Below are positions 10,677-19,667 of a stretch of 64,000 nt of DNA, piece after piece. Source of the DNA: Thermomicrobiales bacterium. GTDB lineage: Bacteria; Chloroflexota; Chloroflexia; Thermomicrobiales; UBA6265. Within the stretch, counting starts at the first letter, position 1. Each line of letters opens with the position of its first letter. The stretch lies in contig JAWKPF010000008.1 of assembly GCA_041390825.1 (NCBI GenBank), positions 62,001 through 126,000 on the forward strand. Direction: 5' to 3'. A program made the translations under genes and the position numbers. The notes under the pieces were generated by a model. It saw only the letters and a program-made list of their open reading frames with translations, made no database searches and was not told the DNA's origin.

Positions 10677-11685
10677 ATGACGGAGTATTCGATGGTGAAC
10701 TCAGGTGCTGGTGCTGCCCAGGAGCGCGACGTGGTTACAGCTCCAAGACGGACGTACCAGCCGACGCCGGGTATTACCAGTCCAGTGTTTGGCGGACCTG
10801 CGGGAAGCGATCCTGCCGTGGAAAAGCTGACGGCAATACCCCGCTGTTCGGGTTGAGCCGGTTTGCGCAACGTATCGACTTGCCGGCCAGTGACGAACTT
10901 TGCCCAAGGCGGAGTGGGCCAAATCTCGGTGTATTCGGCCAAGGACCGGCCAAAGGCTACATCAGTGAGAGGGACTCGCTCGTATCGCCTGCAACGAGCA
11001 TTGCTCGACGCAACTTTCGCAATACCGGCACGCCACGCCATGCCTGCCAGGTGGCGTTCGTTCCGGTCGTAGAGTTGGTAGTTCCTGAGACCGCTTCCAG
11101 CGAACGGCGCAATCCCGGCGGCGTATGGCGCGACCATCTGCGGGCGCGATCCGTACATGAAGACCGAATGGAGCCATTTTGCTGGCACGGGAACTGCTGC
11201 CGCGCATCCCGAGCGCTATTTCTACGACCAATACAGGCAACCCGCGTGCCCATTTCGAATCGACCGGTCCTGAGATTTGGAACAGACCGATGGATGGATC
11301 ACGCACTTCGTGACCGGGTACGACTGCACCATGATGGGCAATTGGGCGTTTTCGCGTGAGCAAGAGATCCGGCGATCACGCCAGCGCATCGCTGAATCAA
11401 CCACGCAAACGAGGATTGAACACTCAAGCGACCGCCATCGTGCCGTCGATCTACGACGAGGGTGTGCCCGACGTGCAGATCGGCGTCGATACCGACGACG
11501 CGTACGCGTTCGCCCGGGAGCTTGCCCGGGTGGAGGGTATCTTCGCCGGGATCTCGACCGGCGCCGCGTTGGCCGGATCGGTGCGCATCGCCCGTGAATG
11601 CGCGGAACGGGATGAACCGGCCGTCATCGTTTTCGTAGCTCCGGACGGTGGCGGGAAGTACCTGTCGACCGAGCTGTGGAGTTGA
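10677..11685 (+). CDS. PLP-dependent cysteine synthase, CysM/CysK type (frameshifted)
   Basis: Makes cysteine from an activated serine and a sulfur donor, using PLP. The N-terminal pieces are LADLREAIL and GNTPLFGLSRFAQRIDLP (about 10789-10880), then the PLP-lysine loop region SVYSAKDRP (about 10931-10955). Mid-gene, PERYFYDQYRQPA (about 11205-11243) and a broken GTTGT-type loop (VTGYDCTMMG, about 11313) match the family. The last third is one frame: AIVPSIYDEGVPDVQIGVDT (about 11432-11490), then GIFAGISTGAALAGSVRIAR. The start (10677 or TTG 10789) is uncertain. It precedes a MoaD-like sulfur carrier and a JAMM peptidase, so the CysM type that uses thiocarboxylated CysO is likely; a canonical CysK remains possible. 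Confidence 0.82.
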
Positions 11686-11691
11686 GTGTGA

Positions 11692-11749
11692 GTCCAGGGT
11701 CCAGAGTCCAGGGAAGCTCGCGCTGGACTCTGAACCCTGGACTCTGGAC
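11692..11749. terminator. Long inverted repeat after cysteine synthase
   Basis: GTCCAGAGTCCAGGG (11699-11713) pairs perfectly with CCCTGGACTCTGGAC (11735-11749). An alternative 20-bp pairing (11692-11711 with 11723-11742) has one mismatch. The two alternative folds arise because the arms contain near-tandem copies of GTCCAG. It lies between the cysteine synthase stop and the carrier-protein start, so it may attenuate or separate the two. A related palindrome occurs at 56413-56448. Confidence 0.6.
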
Positions 11750-11779
11750 CAGCAAGAACAAGAGAGGAACACCAAATCT

Positions 11780-12060
11780 ATGTCCACCACGACCAACGTG
11801 CTCGTGCTGATTCCGGCCCCGCTGCGCCGGTACACCGGCGGTGAAGCCGAAGGTGACCGCCAGCGGTGCGACCATCGCCGACCTGATCGACAATCTGGAT
11901 ATCGCCTATCCCGGCATACGCGACCGTATCGTCGAGAACGACGGTGAGATCGCCGTTTCTGCGAATGCCGTGAATGGCAAACAACGTGCGCAAAAGCTGG
12001 ACGGCGCTCAAACGGCGATCAAGCGATTACACGAGGTCGTGACGTCAGCCATGGCGGTAG
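11780..12060 (+). CDS. MoaD/ThiS-family sulfur-carrier protein, CysO-like (frameshifted)
   Basis: Small ubiquitin-fold protein (about 92 residues) whose C-terminal Gly-Gly is adenylated and thiocarboxylated to carry sulfur. The ATG follows AGAGAGGA by nine bases. Sequence: NVLVLIPAPLRRYTGGEA, then in the next frame KVTASGATIADLIDNLDIAY and PGIRDRIVENDGEI, then LDGAQTAIK. A further shift leads to an end near AMAG and stop TAG at 12058-12060; the expected terminal GlyGly is blurred by an indel at that point. It overlaps the start of the JAMM peptidase gene, as in the mycobacterial mec-cysO-cysM set. MoaD of molybdopterin synthase is the alternative, but no other moa gene is nearby. Confidence 0.78.
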
Positions 12061-12474
12061 TCGCGGTAGTGCCGGTCGTTCGGCTGCCGGCCGCGACGCG
12101 ACCTACGCGCACGGCCGAGGAGTATCCGCGCGAATGTGGCTGGAATGATCGCAGGCGTCGGACGAGTTGATCGATCTCTCACCGCATGGTGAACAACCTC
12201 GGAGATCGACAAGGCCTACGCCGACGACCCTTGATCGAGAACATCGAAGTTGGCGAGATGATGGACGCACGCGGCCAACTGCCGCTCGTCATCTATCACT
12301 CACACCTCGACCGAGGCGTGGGCTTCTTCCACTGACGAACGTGTTGCCCGCGATGGCTTTGGGTGGCCGATTTACATCGTCGCCTGATCAAAACCGACGC
12401 TTATCCGTATATGCGAAGGCGTTTCGTATTCCGTTCGATGACGCCGGTCGAAGAGGTCGATCGAGATCGTGTAG
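12051..12474 (+). CDS. M67-family JAMM metallopeptidase, Mec-like (frameshifted)
   Basis: Zinc peptidase of the MPN/JAB1 fold; the Mec protein of mycobacteria releases cysteine from the C-terminus of CysO. Pieces in order: EEYPRECGW (about 12118-12145), GVGDELIDLSPHMVNN if frames are joined (about 12155-12195), IENIEVGEMMDARGQLPLVI (about 12237-12290), then the JAMM core YHSH (about 12294) with TSTEAWASSTD in the next frame, which supplies the HxH-x(n)-SxxD zinc ligands. The end IKTDAYPYMR plus FRIPFDDAG leads to a stop at 12472-12474. The ATG overlaps the carrier gene by about 10 bases. Its role in releasing cysteine from the carrier is inferred from neighbours. Confidence 0.75.
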
Positions 12475-12509
12475 CGTTCGACGATAAGCAAAGATTTCGA
12501 ACGGTAGGA

Positions 12510-13667
12510 TCACCAACAATGCCCGGACCAAGTTCCGCCCGGGCGCTGTTGAAGCCAGCAGATCCGTGTTTGCTGGCCGGCGAGGGCAGGGACAGCAGTC
12601 AGACCGGTGTATTCGATGTCAGCGAGATTCATGGGGCTGCTATTCCCGCACATCGGGCAGCTGGGATCGCGGTCGAGGTTCATTCACGGAACTCTTCTTC
12701 CAGCGCGTGGCTACGAGCAGCTGAAGCCGAGAGGTCACCGATCCCGAGCGCAATCTTGAGCACCTCGGTCGATCGAATGAGACCGATGATCTTGGAATGC
12801 CAGGGCACGCTCTCGGCGCAGCCCGCAAGATCGGGTGGTGCGATCGTGAAGATGCACCTGTAGTAGGGACCGTTTGGCGGATCGAAGACGGTCATCGCCT
12901 CTTCGAAGCGGAAGACATGGTACATCTGGCTTGCTGAGCAAGATGCAGTAACGTTGATGAGGCAGCGGGTGGAGAAGCTGTCGCGGTGTCCAGGATGACG
13001 TCGTAATCGCCGAAGATGTCGAGGATGCTTTGTCGAGGCGTTCCGGTAGGTACCACCTTCATCGATTGAGCGCCTGATTTGCCATCCGGCGGATTCGACC
13101 TGGCATCCTGATCCGCTCCTGGTGCTGGCGTGTGATCTGGCGTGTTAAGCGTGTCATCGACGATGTCATCGTCGATGATGCCAAGGTGCCGGATCTGCGC
13201 GCCAGATAGAGCGCCGAGGGAGAGCCGAGACCGCCCGCTCCGATCATGAGCACCTTGGTCTTCAGCAGTTTCTGCTGGCCAGCCTCGCCGACTTCGGCAG
13301 CAGGAAGTGCCGGCTATAGCGGCGCCGTTGGTCCTGGGAAAAGGTCGCCGGTTTGGACCACGGGAGGGCGGCGGCTTCCATGCGCTGAAACTGCCGTCCA
13401 TGCTGGCGACGTCGGTGTATCCGAGGCGTCTTCTCCAGCGCGCGGCTCCGAAAACGGAACGGGCGCCCCCGCGCAGTAGACGACCACCGGCGCCCGACTT
13501 ATCGGTGGCGATCTGCTCGATGCGGATTCGAGGAATCCTCGCGGAATGCGGGTGCACCGCGCCGTCGATGATCTCGCTCGACCTCGTCCGCCTCGCGGAT
13601 ATCGACCAGGATCGCGCCTTCTTCGCGCCGAGCCTCCAGCTTCCGGCAAGTCGATGTTCTGATTCAT
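12510..13667 (-). CDS. Rhodanese-ThiF fusion, MoeB/MoeZ-like sulfur-carrier activating enzyme (frameshifted)
   Basis: E1-like enzyme that adenylates a ubiquitin-fold carrier and delivers sulfur to it. Start ATG 13667 follows GAGGACG. Domain 1 is rhodanese: APVVVYCAG with GGARSVFGA (about 13490-13440) supplies the active Cys loop, then LGYTDVASMDGSFSAWK. Domain 2 is ThiF: VLMIGAGGLGSPSALYLA (about 13255-13200, ATP-binding GxGxxG), GIIDDDIVDDT, FGDYDVILDTA (about 13010), then FRFEEAMTVFDPPNGPYYRC (about 12915-12855), IIGLIRSTEVLKIALGIGD, and CPMCG (one of the zinc CxxC pairs, about 12648). Usual MoeZ order is ThiF then rhodanese; here rhodanese is N-terminal. It is convergent with the cysteine synthase/CysO/JAMM genes, its probable partners. 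Confidence 0.82.
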
Positions 13668-13861
13668 TGTTTCGTCCTCAGGAGCAGATCCTGATAGGTA
13701 GCCATGTAGCGCTGTTCCATCAAAAGTATTCGGACCATGGACCGCAATTGCTCATTTCTACTAAAGATAATTGAATTATACGTGGGGAGTGAGTTCGGTT
13801 CCGTTCGACGAGCGGTGGTCTGTTTCTGGAAAAGTGCGCAACGCGTGGTATGTAAGACTGA

Positions 13862-14107
13862 TCAGCCAGCTGCTTTCGAGCGGTTCGTTCGGAAGACGAT
13901 CCAGGCGTGCGTCGCGAGGCCGACGCCCCAGTCCAGCAGCACCCATTTGACCCAAAGGTTTCCGGGTGTTTTCTTCAGGTTCACGAAAAGCAGAACGATA
14001 TTGATGACGGTGAGCACTCCGGCAATGGGCGGCGCAGATAAGCCCGTTTGCGCTCGCTTCTGCACGTCGCTCTTCCTAAAAAGTGGCTGGTGTCCTCCTG
14101 GTACTGG
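13862..14107 (-). CDS. 2TM-domain small membrane protein
   Basis: Two membrane helices are visible: AGVLTVINIVLLFVNLKK (about 14025-13970) and VKWVLLDWGVGLATHAWIVF (about 13950-13890), followed by the positively charged tail RTNRSKAAG and a stop at 13862. This fits the 2TM-domain family, in which the second helix carries a GWGxGLxxHA-like motif, read here as DWGVGLATHAW. The start is uncertain because the open frame runs upstream into the previous gene; a start between 14065 and 14110 gives about 70-80 residues, normal for the family. Function is unknown. It probably shares a transcript with the DUF6325-like gene. Confidence 0.55.
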   Translation of the reverse strand, partial: PVPGGHQPLFRKSDVQKRAQTGLSAPPIAGVLTVINIVLLFVNLKKTPGNLWVKWVLLDWGVGLATHAWIVFRTNRSKAAG

Positions 14108-14119
14108 CCGATTACAAGG

Positions 14120-14740
14120 GTAAACGGGGCGAAACCAGGACTCCAGCCCGGGCACGCGGCGGAAAATGAGAATGCGGTGCGGAAATTCCCGCACCGCGTC
14201 TTCGTCGAGTATCGCTTCCGTCAAACGCGGAGGCCATTCGCCGAGGAGGGCGTCCCTAAGCTCGATGCCGGCGTCGATGAGGTTCTGGCGTGGACGATTT
14301 CGTCGGCCAGTATTTCGCTGCCATTGTCACGAATGGTCGCGCATCAGGGTGCGCGCCCAGGTTTGTTCGAAGGCGACGATTTACCGCGGTGCTCCTGGAC
14401 GGGAATCTCATCGGCCATTTCGTCGAAGAGCTCTTCGCTGTCGACCAGCTCGATTCCGTCTTCCAGGCTGACTTCAGCGCCGACTTCCATGCCTTTCCTC
14501 GCCCGCCGCCCCGAGGCTGATCAGTCCGCCGACCACCGCGCCCAGCAGCGGTCGTCCTGGAAGGAGCTCGCTATCGATATCGATCAGCTCGAACTCGTCC
14601 TCGGCAACGCGATTCACGATGGCAACATCGTGATGGTGACTGCCGTCATCTTCCAGCTTCAGGAACTCGTCGGCGATCTTTCCTTCCCAGCTCGGGGTAT
14701 GCAGGAGGTATTTCGGCTATGAACTGAATTGGGCTGATCA
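14120..14740 (-). CDS. DUF6325/DUF1269-like protein (frameshifted)
   Basis: Reconstructed minus-strand product: EYLLHTPSWEGKIADEFLKL (about 14725-14665), VAIVNRVAEDEFELIDIDSE (about 14625-14570), a glycine-rich helix LLGAVVGGLISLGAAG (about 14555-14510), then EVSLEDGIELVDSEELFDEM (about 14480-14425), and in the last frame NLIDAGIELRDALLGEWPPR (about 14290-14230). The order matches DUF6325-type proteins: an N-terminal ligand-binding-like half, a Gly-rich hydrophobic hinge, an acidic segment, and a C-terminal helix pair. No start codon is visible because of an indel near 14715. Function is not known for the family. It precedes the 2TM gene on the same strand. Confidence 0.5.
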
Positions 14741-14868
14741 GCACGGGAGGAGCCCATGTGTTGCAGTCCTTTGCGAGCGTCACTACGTGCAACGGAGATC
14801 AAACCCCGGAGCATAGCTGCCGCGGCGTGGAGAGTCGTGCTCCGGAAAGGGGTATTTCGCCGTCTGGG

Positions 14869-16068
14869 ACCTACGAGGAGATTGCGCGGCGGAGCGCCTG
14901 ATCGAGATCGGAGATCGATCCTCCACGTCTTCGATGCCGACCGAGACGACGAGGCTGGCCCGAATGCCGATTTCGGCCTGCTGGTCCTCATCGAGCGCGC
15001 GATGGTGACATTGGTGAGACCGCGAGACCGTAGACATCGCCCAGCGACGTGCCTGGCAGAAAGACCTCGAGCGCATCGAGAAAACGGAAGACCTCGTCCT
15101 GGCCGGCATTCGCGATTTCGAACGAGACTATGCCACCACGTCGCTCATCGAGGAAGATGGCCAGGTTTCGGACGAGCAGGAATAGCCGGGATGCAGGTGA
15201 CGCAATCGACGGCGGATGCTGGGCCAGCCAGGCGGCAATGAGATTTGCGCTCCTTTCCGTTGCCGCATGCGCAAGGGCAAGGTCTTCAACCCCGTAACGT
15301 GAGCCAGGCCTCGAATTGTCCCATGACACTGCCGGCCAGGCGGCTGGCTGATCGTGCTGAGAGGTTCGATCCGCCTCATGTCTGCGCAGATCACCTCGAG
15401 CGACATCGCCGCCTGCCCAGGCTTCGTGGTCGAGTGCATGACAAGATCGACGCCGAACGCCGCGGGATTGACGAGGGCTGGGGACGCGAAGGTGTTGTCG
15501 CAATGACCGCCGCGCCGGCTGCATGGGCCATTTCGGTGATGGTAAGATCGGCTACGTTCAAGAGCGGGTTGAGATCGTCTCGAGCAGAACCGCGCGTGGG
15601 CGGTGGGTGTCGACGGCGCGCAGCGCGTCCAGATCGAACGGGTCGACGCAGATGGTTAGCACATCGAGCGAATCGAAAATGGCTTGCAGGAGCGCAATGG
15701 TGCCGAAGAGCTCGCGCGCGAGGCAACGATCGTCGAGCCTGCGTTCACGCAGCTCAGGATCGCGGCATGCAGCGCGCCCATACCGCTGCCGAAGACGATC
15801 GCGTCCTCGGTGCCTTCGAGGGTGGCAAGGGCTACTTCCAGGGCCCGGATGGGATTTCCGTGCCGGGCATAGTTGTGCCCCCGGTTGTTCTCCAGCGAAG
15901 ACCGCGTCGAGCGACTCCATGTCCGGGTGGATGAACGTGGTGGTGGAGAAGATCGGCGTCGTGGTGGAGCGTTCGACCGGGAGTGGGATGCGCCTCATGC
16001 CGGGCATGGACGGCACGAGTGGCCATGCCGCGTTGCCGAAGCGGCTGAGAACCGATCTGATCGTCCAC
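14869..16068 (-). CDS. Cystathionine gamma-synthase/lyase family PLP enzyme (frameshifted)
   Basis: Cys/Met-metabolism PLP enzyme, linking homoserine esters, cysteine, cystathionine and methionine. Pieces: TPIFSTTTFIHPDMESLDAV (about 15955-15900), LLQAIFDSLDVLTICVDPFD (about 15700-15640), PRAVLLETIS (about 15600-15570), NPLLNVADLTITEMAHAAGA if joined (about 15570-15510), the PLP-lysine region VMHSTTK (about 15445), GQDEVFRFLDALEVFLPGTS (about 15110-15040), and the C-terminal SDLDQALRRAISS ending at 14869. Length of about 400 codons is normal. Several frame changes are present. Lyase, synthase or O-acetylhomoserine sulfhydrylase cannot be told apart. It sits beside the cysteine-synthesis cluster, consistent with transsulfuration. 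Confidence 0.85.
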
Positions 16069-16205
16069 CTGTGATGACCCTGACACCGAAGCTACGCCCT
16101 GGCCGCGCGCCCGTCAGCCAGTCCGTGGGAGAGTATAGGAGGAGGCTCCGCGAACGGGTCTCCGGGGCATCGCGATCGGCGCGCTGATTCCAGTTGTTCC
16201 GACGA

Positions 16206-16732
16206 TCAGCCAGAATCGAGCTGGAAGGTGTCTGCGGGTATTGAGTTTGGCGACCACCGCTTCCAGCGACGGTATGTCTCAGAAAGACGACCAGATTCCA
16301 GTGAGCGGGTTTGCCGGAGTGCCAGTGACGGCACGACGATCCCGTGCGCGCCGCGGACATGGCGCAGGAACCTTACCGTGGCGCGTGCAACCGCGCGGTC
16401 GGCAAAGCAACTTGGGTACCTGGAATCGCCAGCCCGTCGATGACAGCAGCGTCGGTGAGATCGAAGACGCGCTCCAGGAGCTCGATGGCGTAGACCCCGT
16501 GTTCCCTGCAGCAGAGAGGTGAGTTCGGGATGCCGGTCTCGTTGGAAGTGCGCAGCGATTCGGCCCGCGCGGTTTCGCGCGAGTTCGCGAGCAGCAAAAG
16601 TCGGCTCACCGGGGCATTCAGCGCTGCTCGCGCGAACGGCCTGCCAGATGGGTATCGAGCGGCGGAAAGGGTGACTGGGCCGAATCTGCCGGTAGACGAC
16701 ACCATGCCAGGGTTTCGATCGATATCGGCCAT
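16206..16732 (-). CDS. RES-domain toxin (NAD+-degrading family; frameshifted)
   Basis: RES toxins bind and break down NAD+. The ATG at 16732 lies four bases past the antitoxin stop. Pieces: VVYRQIRPSHPF (about 16705-16670), RYPSGRPFARAALNAP (about 16650-16605), EHGVYAIELLERVFDLTDAA (about 16500-16440), VIDGLAIPGTQVAL (about 16440-16400), and AHGIVVPSL with PAHWNLVVFLRH (about 16355-16285). The last piece, a conserved W/N-LVxF strand near the C-terminus, is typical of RES domains. The stop is taken near 16206. Frame changes fall near 16690, 16600, 16510 and 16330. Identification rests on this order and on the partner antitoxin immediately upstream. Confidence 0.65.
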
Positions 16733-16735
16733 TGG

Positions 16736-17101
16736 TCAGGGGGCCAATGCCGTCGTAGTCCGTCGCCAGGAGCGCGAGCACCGCACCCGATTGGCGGCGT
16801 TCGATCAACTGCAACGGTGTCGCGCCGTCGTAGCCCGGCAGCGGCAGAGCGAGAAAAGCGGCGCATCCTGTCGGTGCCGAACACGATCGCTGCCAAATCG
16901 ACGATCTCGGCGCAACCTCGGCAAGCAGTCTGCGTCCAGCCGCGTCCTTCGCTGGAAGCGAACCTTTCGCCTCCCAGCGCTCGATAGTCTGGCGCTGACG
17001 CCGTGAAGACGCGCGCCACCCTCTTCACGGAGAGGTCGAGATCGGCCTGCACGCGCTTGACCTCGTAGGACCTGGTTTGTTCGGTGAGCGTCGTGACTCA
17101 T
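16736..17101 (-). CDS. Xre/MbcA/ParS-family antitoxin (frameshifted)
   Basis: Antitoxin with an N-terminal helix-turn-helix and a C-terminal toxin-binding domain. If frames are joined it reads TRSYEVKRVQADLDLSVKRV (about 17080-17020), SARQRQTIERWEAKG (about 17000-16955, HTH recognition region), RLLAEVAEIVDLAAIVFGTD (about 16920-16860), then LPLPGYDGATPLQLIERRQS (about 16835-16775) and VLALLATDYDGIG. The motif GxTPLxLIxxG next to the C-terminus is the ParS/MbcA domain hallmark. Length of about 121 residues is typical. Stop TGA at 16738-16736 and the toxin ATG at 16732 imply a two-gene operon. It probably represses its own promoter (see 17108-17131). Confidence 0.7.
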
Positions 17102-17107
17102 CGTCGA

Positions 17108-17131
17108 AGTATAGACATTTGTCAACTGACA
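17108..17131 (-). promoter_or_regulatory. Antitoxin promoter with overlapping inverted-repeat operator
   Basis: On the minus strand a consensus-like -10 box TATACT (17113-17108) lies only six bases before the antitoxin ATG, so transcription would start at or next to the A of ATG, giving a leaderless mRNA. Directly upstream is the palindrome TGTCA-AC-TGACA (17120-17131), well placed for autorepression by the HTH antitoxin. No ribosome site precedes the ATG. Confidence 0.5.
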
Positions 17132-17403
17132 GAATCGGCTGGTGACGCCCACGAATGCGAGATGGGACCATGCGCCGCGCTGGACAACTCCCGGCAACGA
17201 CGTAGCCGTGAAATCAGTATGTATACCGATGCCAAACGCGGTCATCGGCGCGCAGGACATGCATCGCTGTAGCGCCAACTGTCGCCGTGATGGGGGATCC
17301 GGGCGCTTTCAGGCCACGGCTCGTACGATCGAGGCACCCGGGCCACACGCACTGCGGGTGGACAGGACGCCTCGTCACTCGATCACTGATCGGATGTTGT
17401 CGT

Positions 17404-18625
17404 ATGGATGACGTATCGAAGCAGAACAACCGCATTTCATCTGCTTGCCTCTGCCTGATCATGGGTGTGCTCAATTTTCTCGCGATGACCCTGTTCTACT
17501 CGAGGTGCCTCTGGATCTCGCGTGTCGGGATTTCTCTCTGGGGCAGGTTGTCACGTCTACGGTGCTGTTGAGCGCCGTTCTCGCTGGTGATCGGTCCGAT
17601 TGTCGCGGATCGCTGCGGCTATCGTCTACCGCCGACCACATCGGGGTTTGCTGCGTCGCCATCAACGTGACCGGCGCTGGGCTGGCTCCTTTTCCCTGGT
17701 TGCTGAGCATCAGCCTCGTCGGCGGCTCGCGGACGCGCTGACGTTTGGCATTCTGTTCGCTATCGTGGGCGCTATCTTTTCGCCGGATGATCGGAAAACG
17801 CCTCAGCTGGCTGGTTGGGTCGATGACGTTGGCGGGATCATCGATCCCAAGGCTCACTGTCCTCGGCAGCGCCACCAGCTGGCGGGTGGCCATGATTGCG
17901 CTCGGCGGAATCGCGGTATGCACGGTGGTGCCGACACTATCGTCATTCCCAAAGACCGCCGCCGGTCTGAAATCCCTGAGTCGGCGTTCACGGCTGCCTA
18001 TGCTCCCCGTGCTGGGTCACGCTTCGACAGTCCGCCATTGACGGCAACCGCAATTCGCCTGATCTTGCTGGCTTGGGGTGCTCACCTACCTGGGAGTGTG
18101 TACCTGGGTCAGAACATGATTTATACCAAAGGGATCGGGCTCGTCTACTACATCGGCGCGACCGGCTATGCGTTCGGGGAGCTCGCTGCGGGACGATTGA
18201 TCGCACGTGGCGGCGCGGATCGTCGGGCATCATGTGCGTCGTGACCGCGCTTGCCACGGTAGCGGCGGGTCAGGCCATCACCGGGCTTCGCGGTCGGCCC
18301 TGATTGTGGTTATGGCGATGGCAAGCGCTGATCGCAATCGGCGTGACCCTGTTGCTGTCGACCGGAGAGCCTGGGCGAGCAAGGAACCACGATGTTGCTG
18401 AACGGGGATCGATGGTCAATTTTGGCGGGGCCGCTGGCGCGGCGATTGGCGGAGGTTTGATCGCTATGGGCGGGTATCAGGCGTTTGGCCTTGGGCTTTC
18501 TGCGTTTTCCTGTTGGGAGCGGTGTTGGAAAGCTGGTAGGGCCACAACGCCGGGAGCGTGATGTGCACACACCGTTGCACCCGGGTGTTGCAACTGAGGA
18601 GCCGGAAACAGCGGCGTCGATTTGA
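17404..18625 (+). CDS. MFS transporter (frameshifted)
   Basis: Major facilitator permease, about 400 residues and 12 helices expected. The N-terminus MDDVSKQNNRISSACLCLIM continues GVLNFLAMTLFY (about 17404-17500). Mid-protein SWRVAMIALGGIAVCTVV (about 17878-17932) is a hydrophobic helix after the cytoplasmic loop. The second half includes TAIRLILLAWGA (about 18047-18082), YYIGATGYAFGELAAGRLIA (about 18150-18210), GIMCVVTALATVAAGQAITG (about 18230-18290), then GSMVNFGGAAGAAIGGGLIA (about 18408-18467), a glycine-rich helix typical of MFS drug or sugar exporters. The most likely C-terminus is GKLVGPQRRERD through to a stop at 18623-18625, which sits inside the loop of a hairpin. Substrate is unknown. 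Confidence 0.7.
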
Positions 18626-18640
18626 CGTCGCTGTTTCCGG
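18602..18640. terminator. Bidirectional hairpin terminator overlapping the MFS stop codon
   Basis: Left arm 18602-18618 and right arm 18624-18640 form a 17-bp stem with one mismatch around a 5-base loop. The genes on both sides converge on it (stops at 18625 plus and 18666 minus). No long T-run is present. Confidence 0.7.
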
Positions 18641-18665
18641 GTGCGGTGTGCTGGCGGCTTCTTCT

Positions 18666-19359
18666 TTACTGCAGATAGTCTCCGACCCAGCCAGTGCCGT
18701 AGGGTCGTGGAGAGACCCGATACCAGCCGTACGTGTTGGCAAAGATCGGGCCGGAGATGATCGTTACCACCGTGCCAGCGGGGAGGATCGCGATGGTGCC
18801 GTAACCGGTGCCAGCGCTGGCGCAGCCGCAGTGACGTGGTGGTGTGCGGCGTCTCACCCGGGACGAAGCTGACATTGTTGTCCTGGAAGGCGAGGTAGGT
18901 GCTGATGATGTATCCGGCCACCGTGCCGTACTGGACGTTGTACCAGCCGTTCGAGGTCGGGCCAGACAGTACCGTCACCGGCCCATTTCTGGGAATCACG
19001 AGCAGCACGCTGTAGCTGGTGCCAGCCCGCCGTGGCAGATTCACCGCCGTGGTGGCGTACCCCAGGCCGGGTAGAGCAGCATGGTCAGCGAACGCGTAGC
19101 CGTAGGTCGAGCCGTAGCGGACGCGGGCATATCCGGTAGCGCTGATACCAGTCCGGGTACCAACCGGGGTCGACCCGGCTGGCATCACTGCCAACACTAC
19201 CGAAGAACTCGAGGCCGTGAAGCGCGCAGATTGAGGCTCTGGGTCACATGGGCGTGCCGGGCACGGGCCGCACGATTGCGCGCTTGCCTGTTGCGGCTGT
19301 TGCACGGCGCTAAGCGCCATCGCGGCGAGAAGGAGTAACGCGAGGAATCCTCTCTTCAT
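18666..19359 (-). CDS. Secreted SH3b-repeat protein (one frameshift)
   Basis: The signal peptide MKRGFLALLLLAAMALSAV ends near QASAQS; the ATG at 19359 has AAGGGA eight bases upstream. Three bacterial SH3 (SH3b) repeats follow: GYARVRYGSTYGYAFA (about 19140-19090), TTAVNLPRRAGTSYSVLLVI (about 19045-18985) with SGPTSNGWYNVQYGTVAGYI (about 18968-18910), and, after a frame change near 18850, GYGTIAILPAGTVVTIISGP (about 18800-18745) with YGWYRVSPRPYGTGWVGDYL, ending at 18666. SH3b repeats bind peptidoglycan or other surface partners. No catalytic domain is present. N-terminal cysteines (SCGPCPARPC) may form disulfides. Confidence 0.78.
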
Positions 19360-19600
19360 TGCACATTCCCTTTGTCGTTGCCCGGCATACGCCAGTTGCG
19401 GGTTGGCGCATGCTCCCGGTTTCCACAGCGTGAAATCGCCGTTACCGGCGAGCGCATAATTCGACGGTACTGAACGCGTGCCCTCACGTCAACTTGAACG
19501 TACGACCAATGGAGGTGTGGGATCGATCATCAGGCGTCATTCGGCGCGTGGGTTGACATAGATGCCGGCATTTTGTCGATTCGGTGCGGTCATCCTCAAA

Positions 19601-19630
19601 GGAAACGCTACGGAAACGCTACGGAAACGC
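19601..19630. repeat. Short tandem repeat, 11-bp unit
   Basis: Two full copies and one partial copy of GGAAACGCTAC, in the roughly 310-bp gap between the SH3b gene start (19359) and the LtrA stop (19668). Apart from this repeat I see no ORF or hairpin of note in the gap. Upstream regulatory sequence of the SH3b gene must lie here. Confidence 0.6.
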
Positions 19631-19667
19631 CCAGGTTCGGCGCGAAGTATGGGACGGCGCTTCTTGT

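Noticed and set aside
18310..19359. SH3b protein as 349 codons
   Set aside because: After about 18850 this frame is antisense to the MFS gene; the SH3b sequence continues in another frame and ends at 18666.
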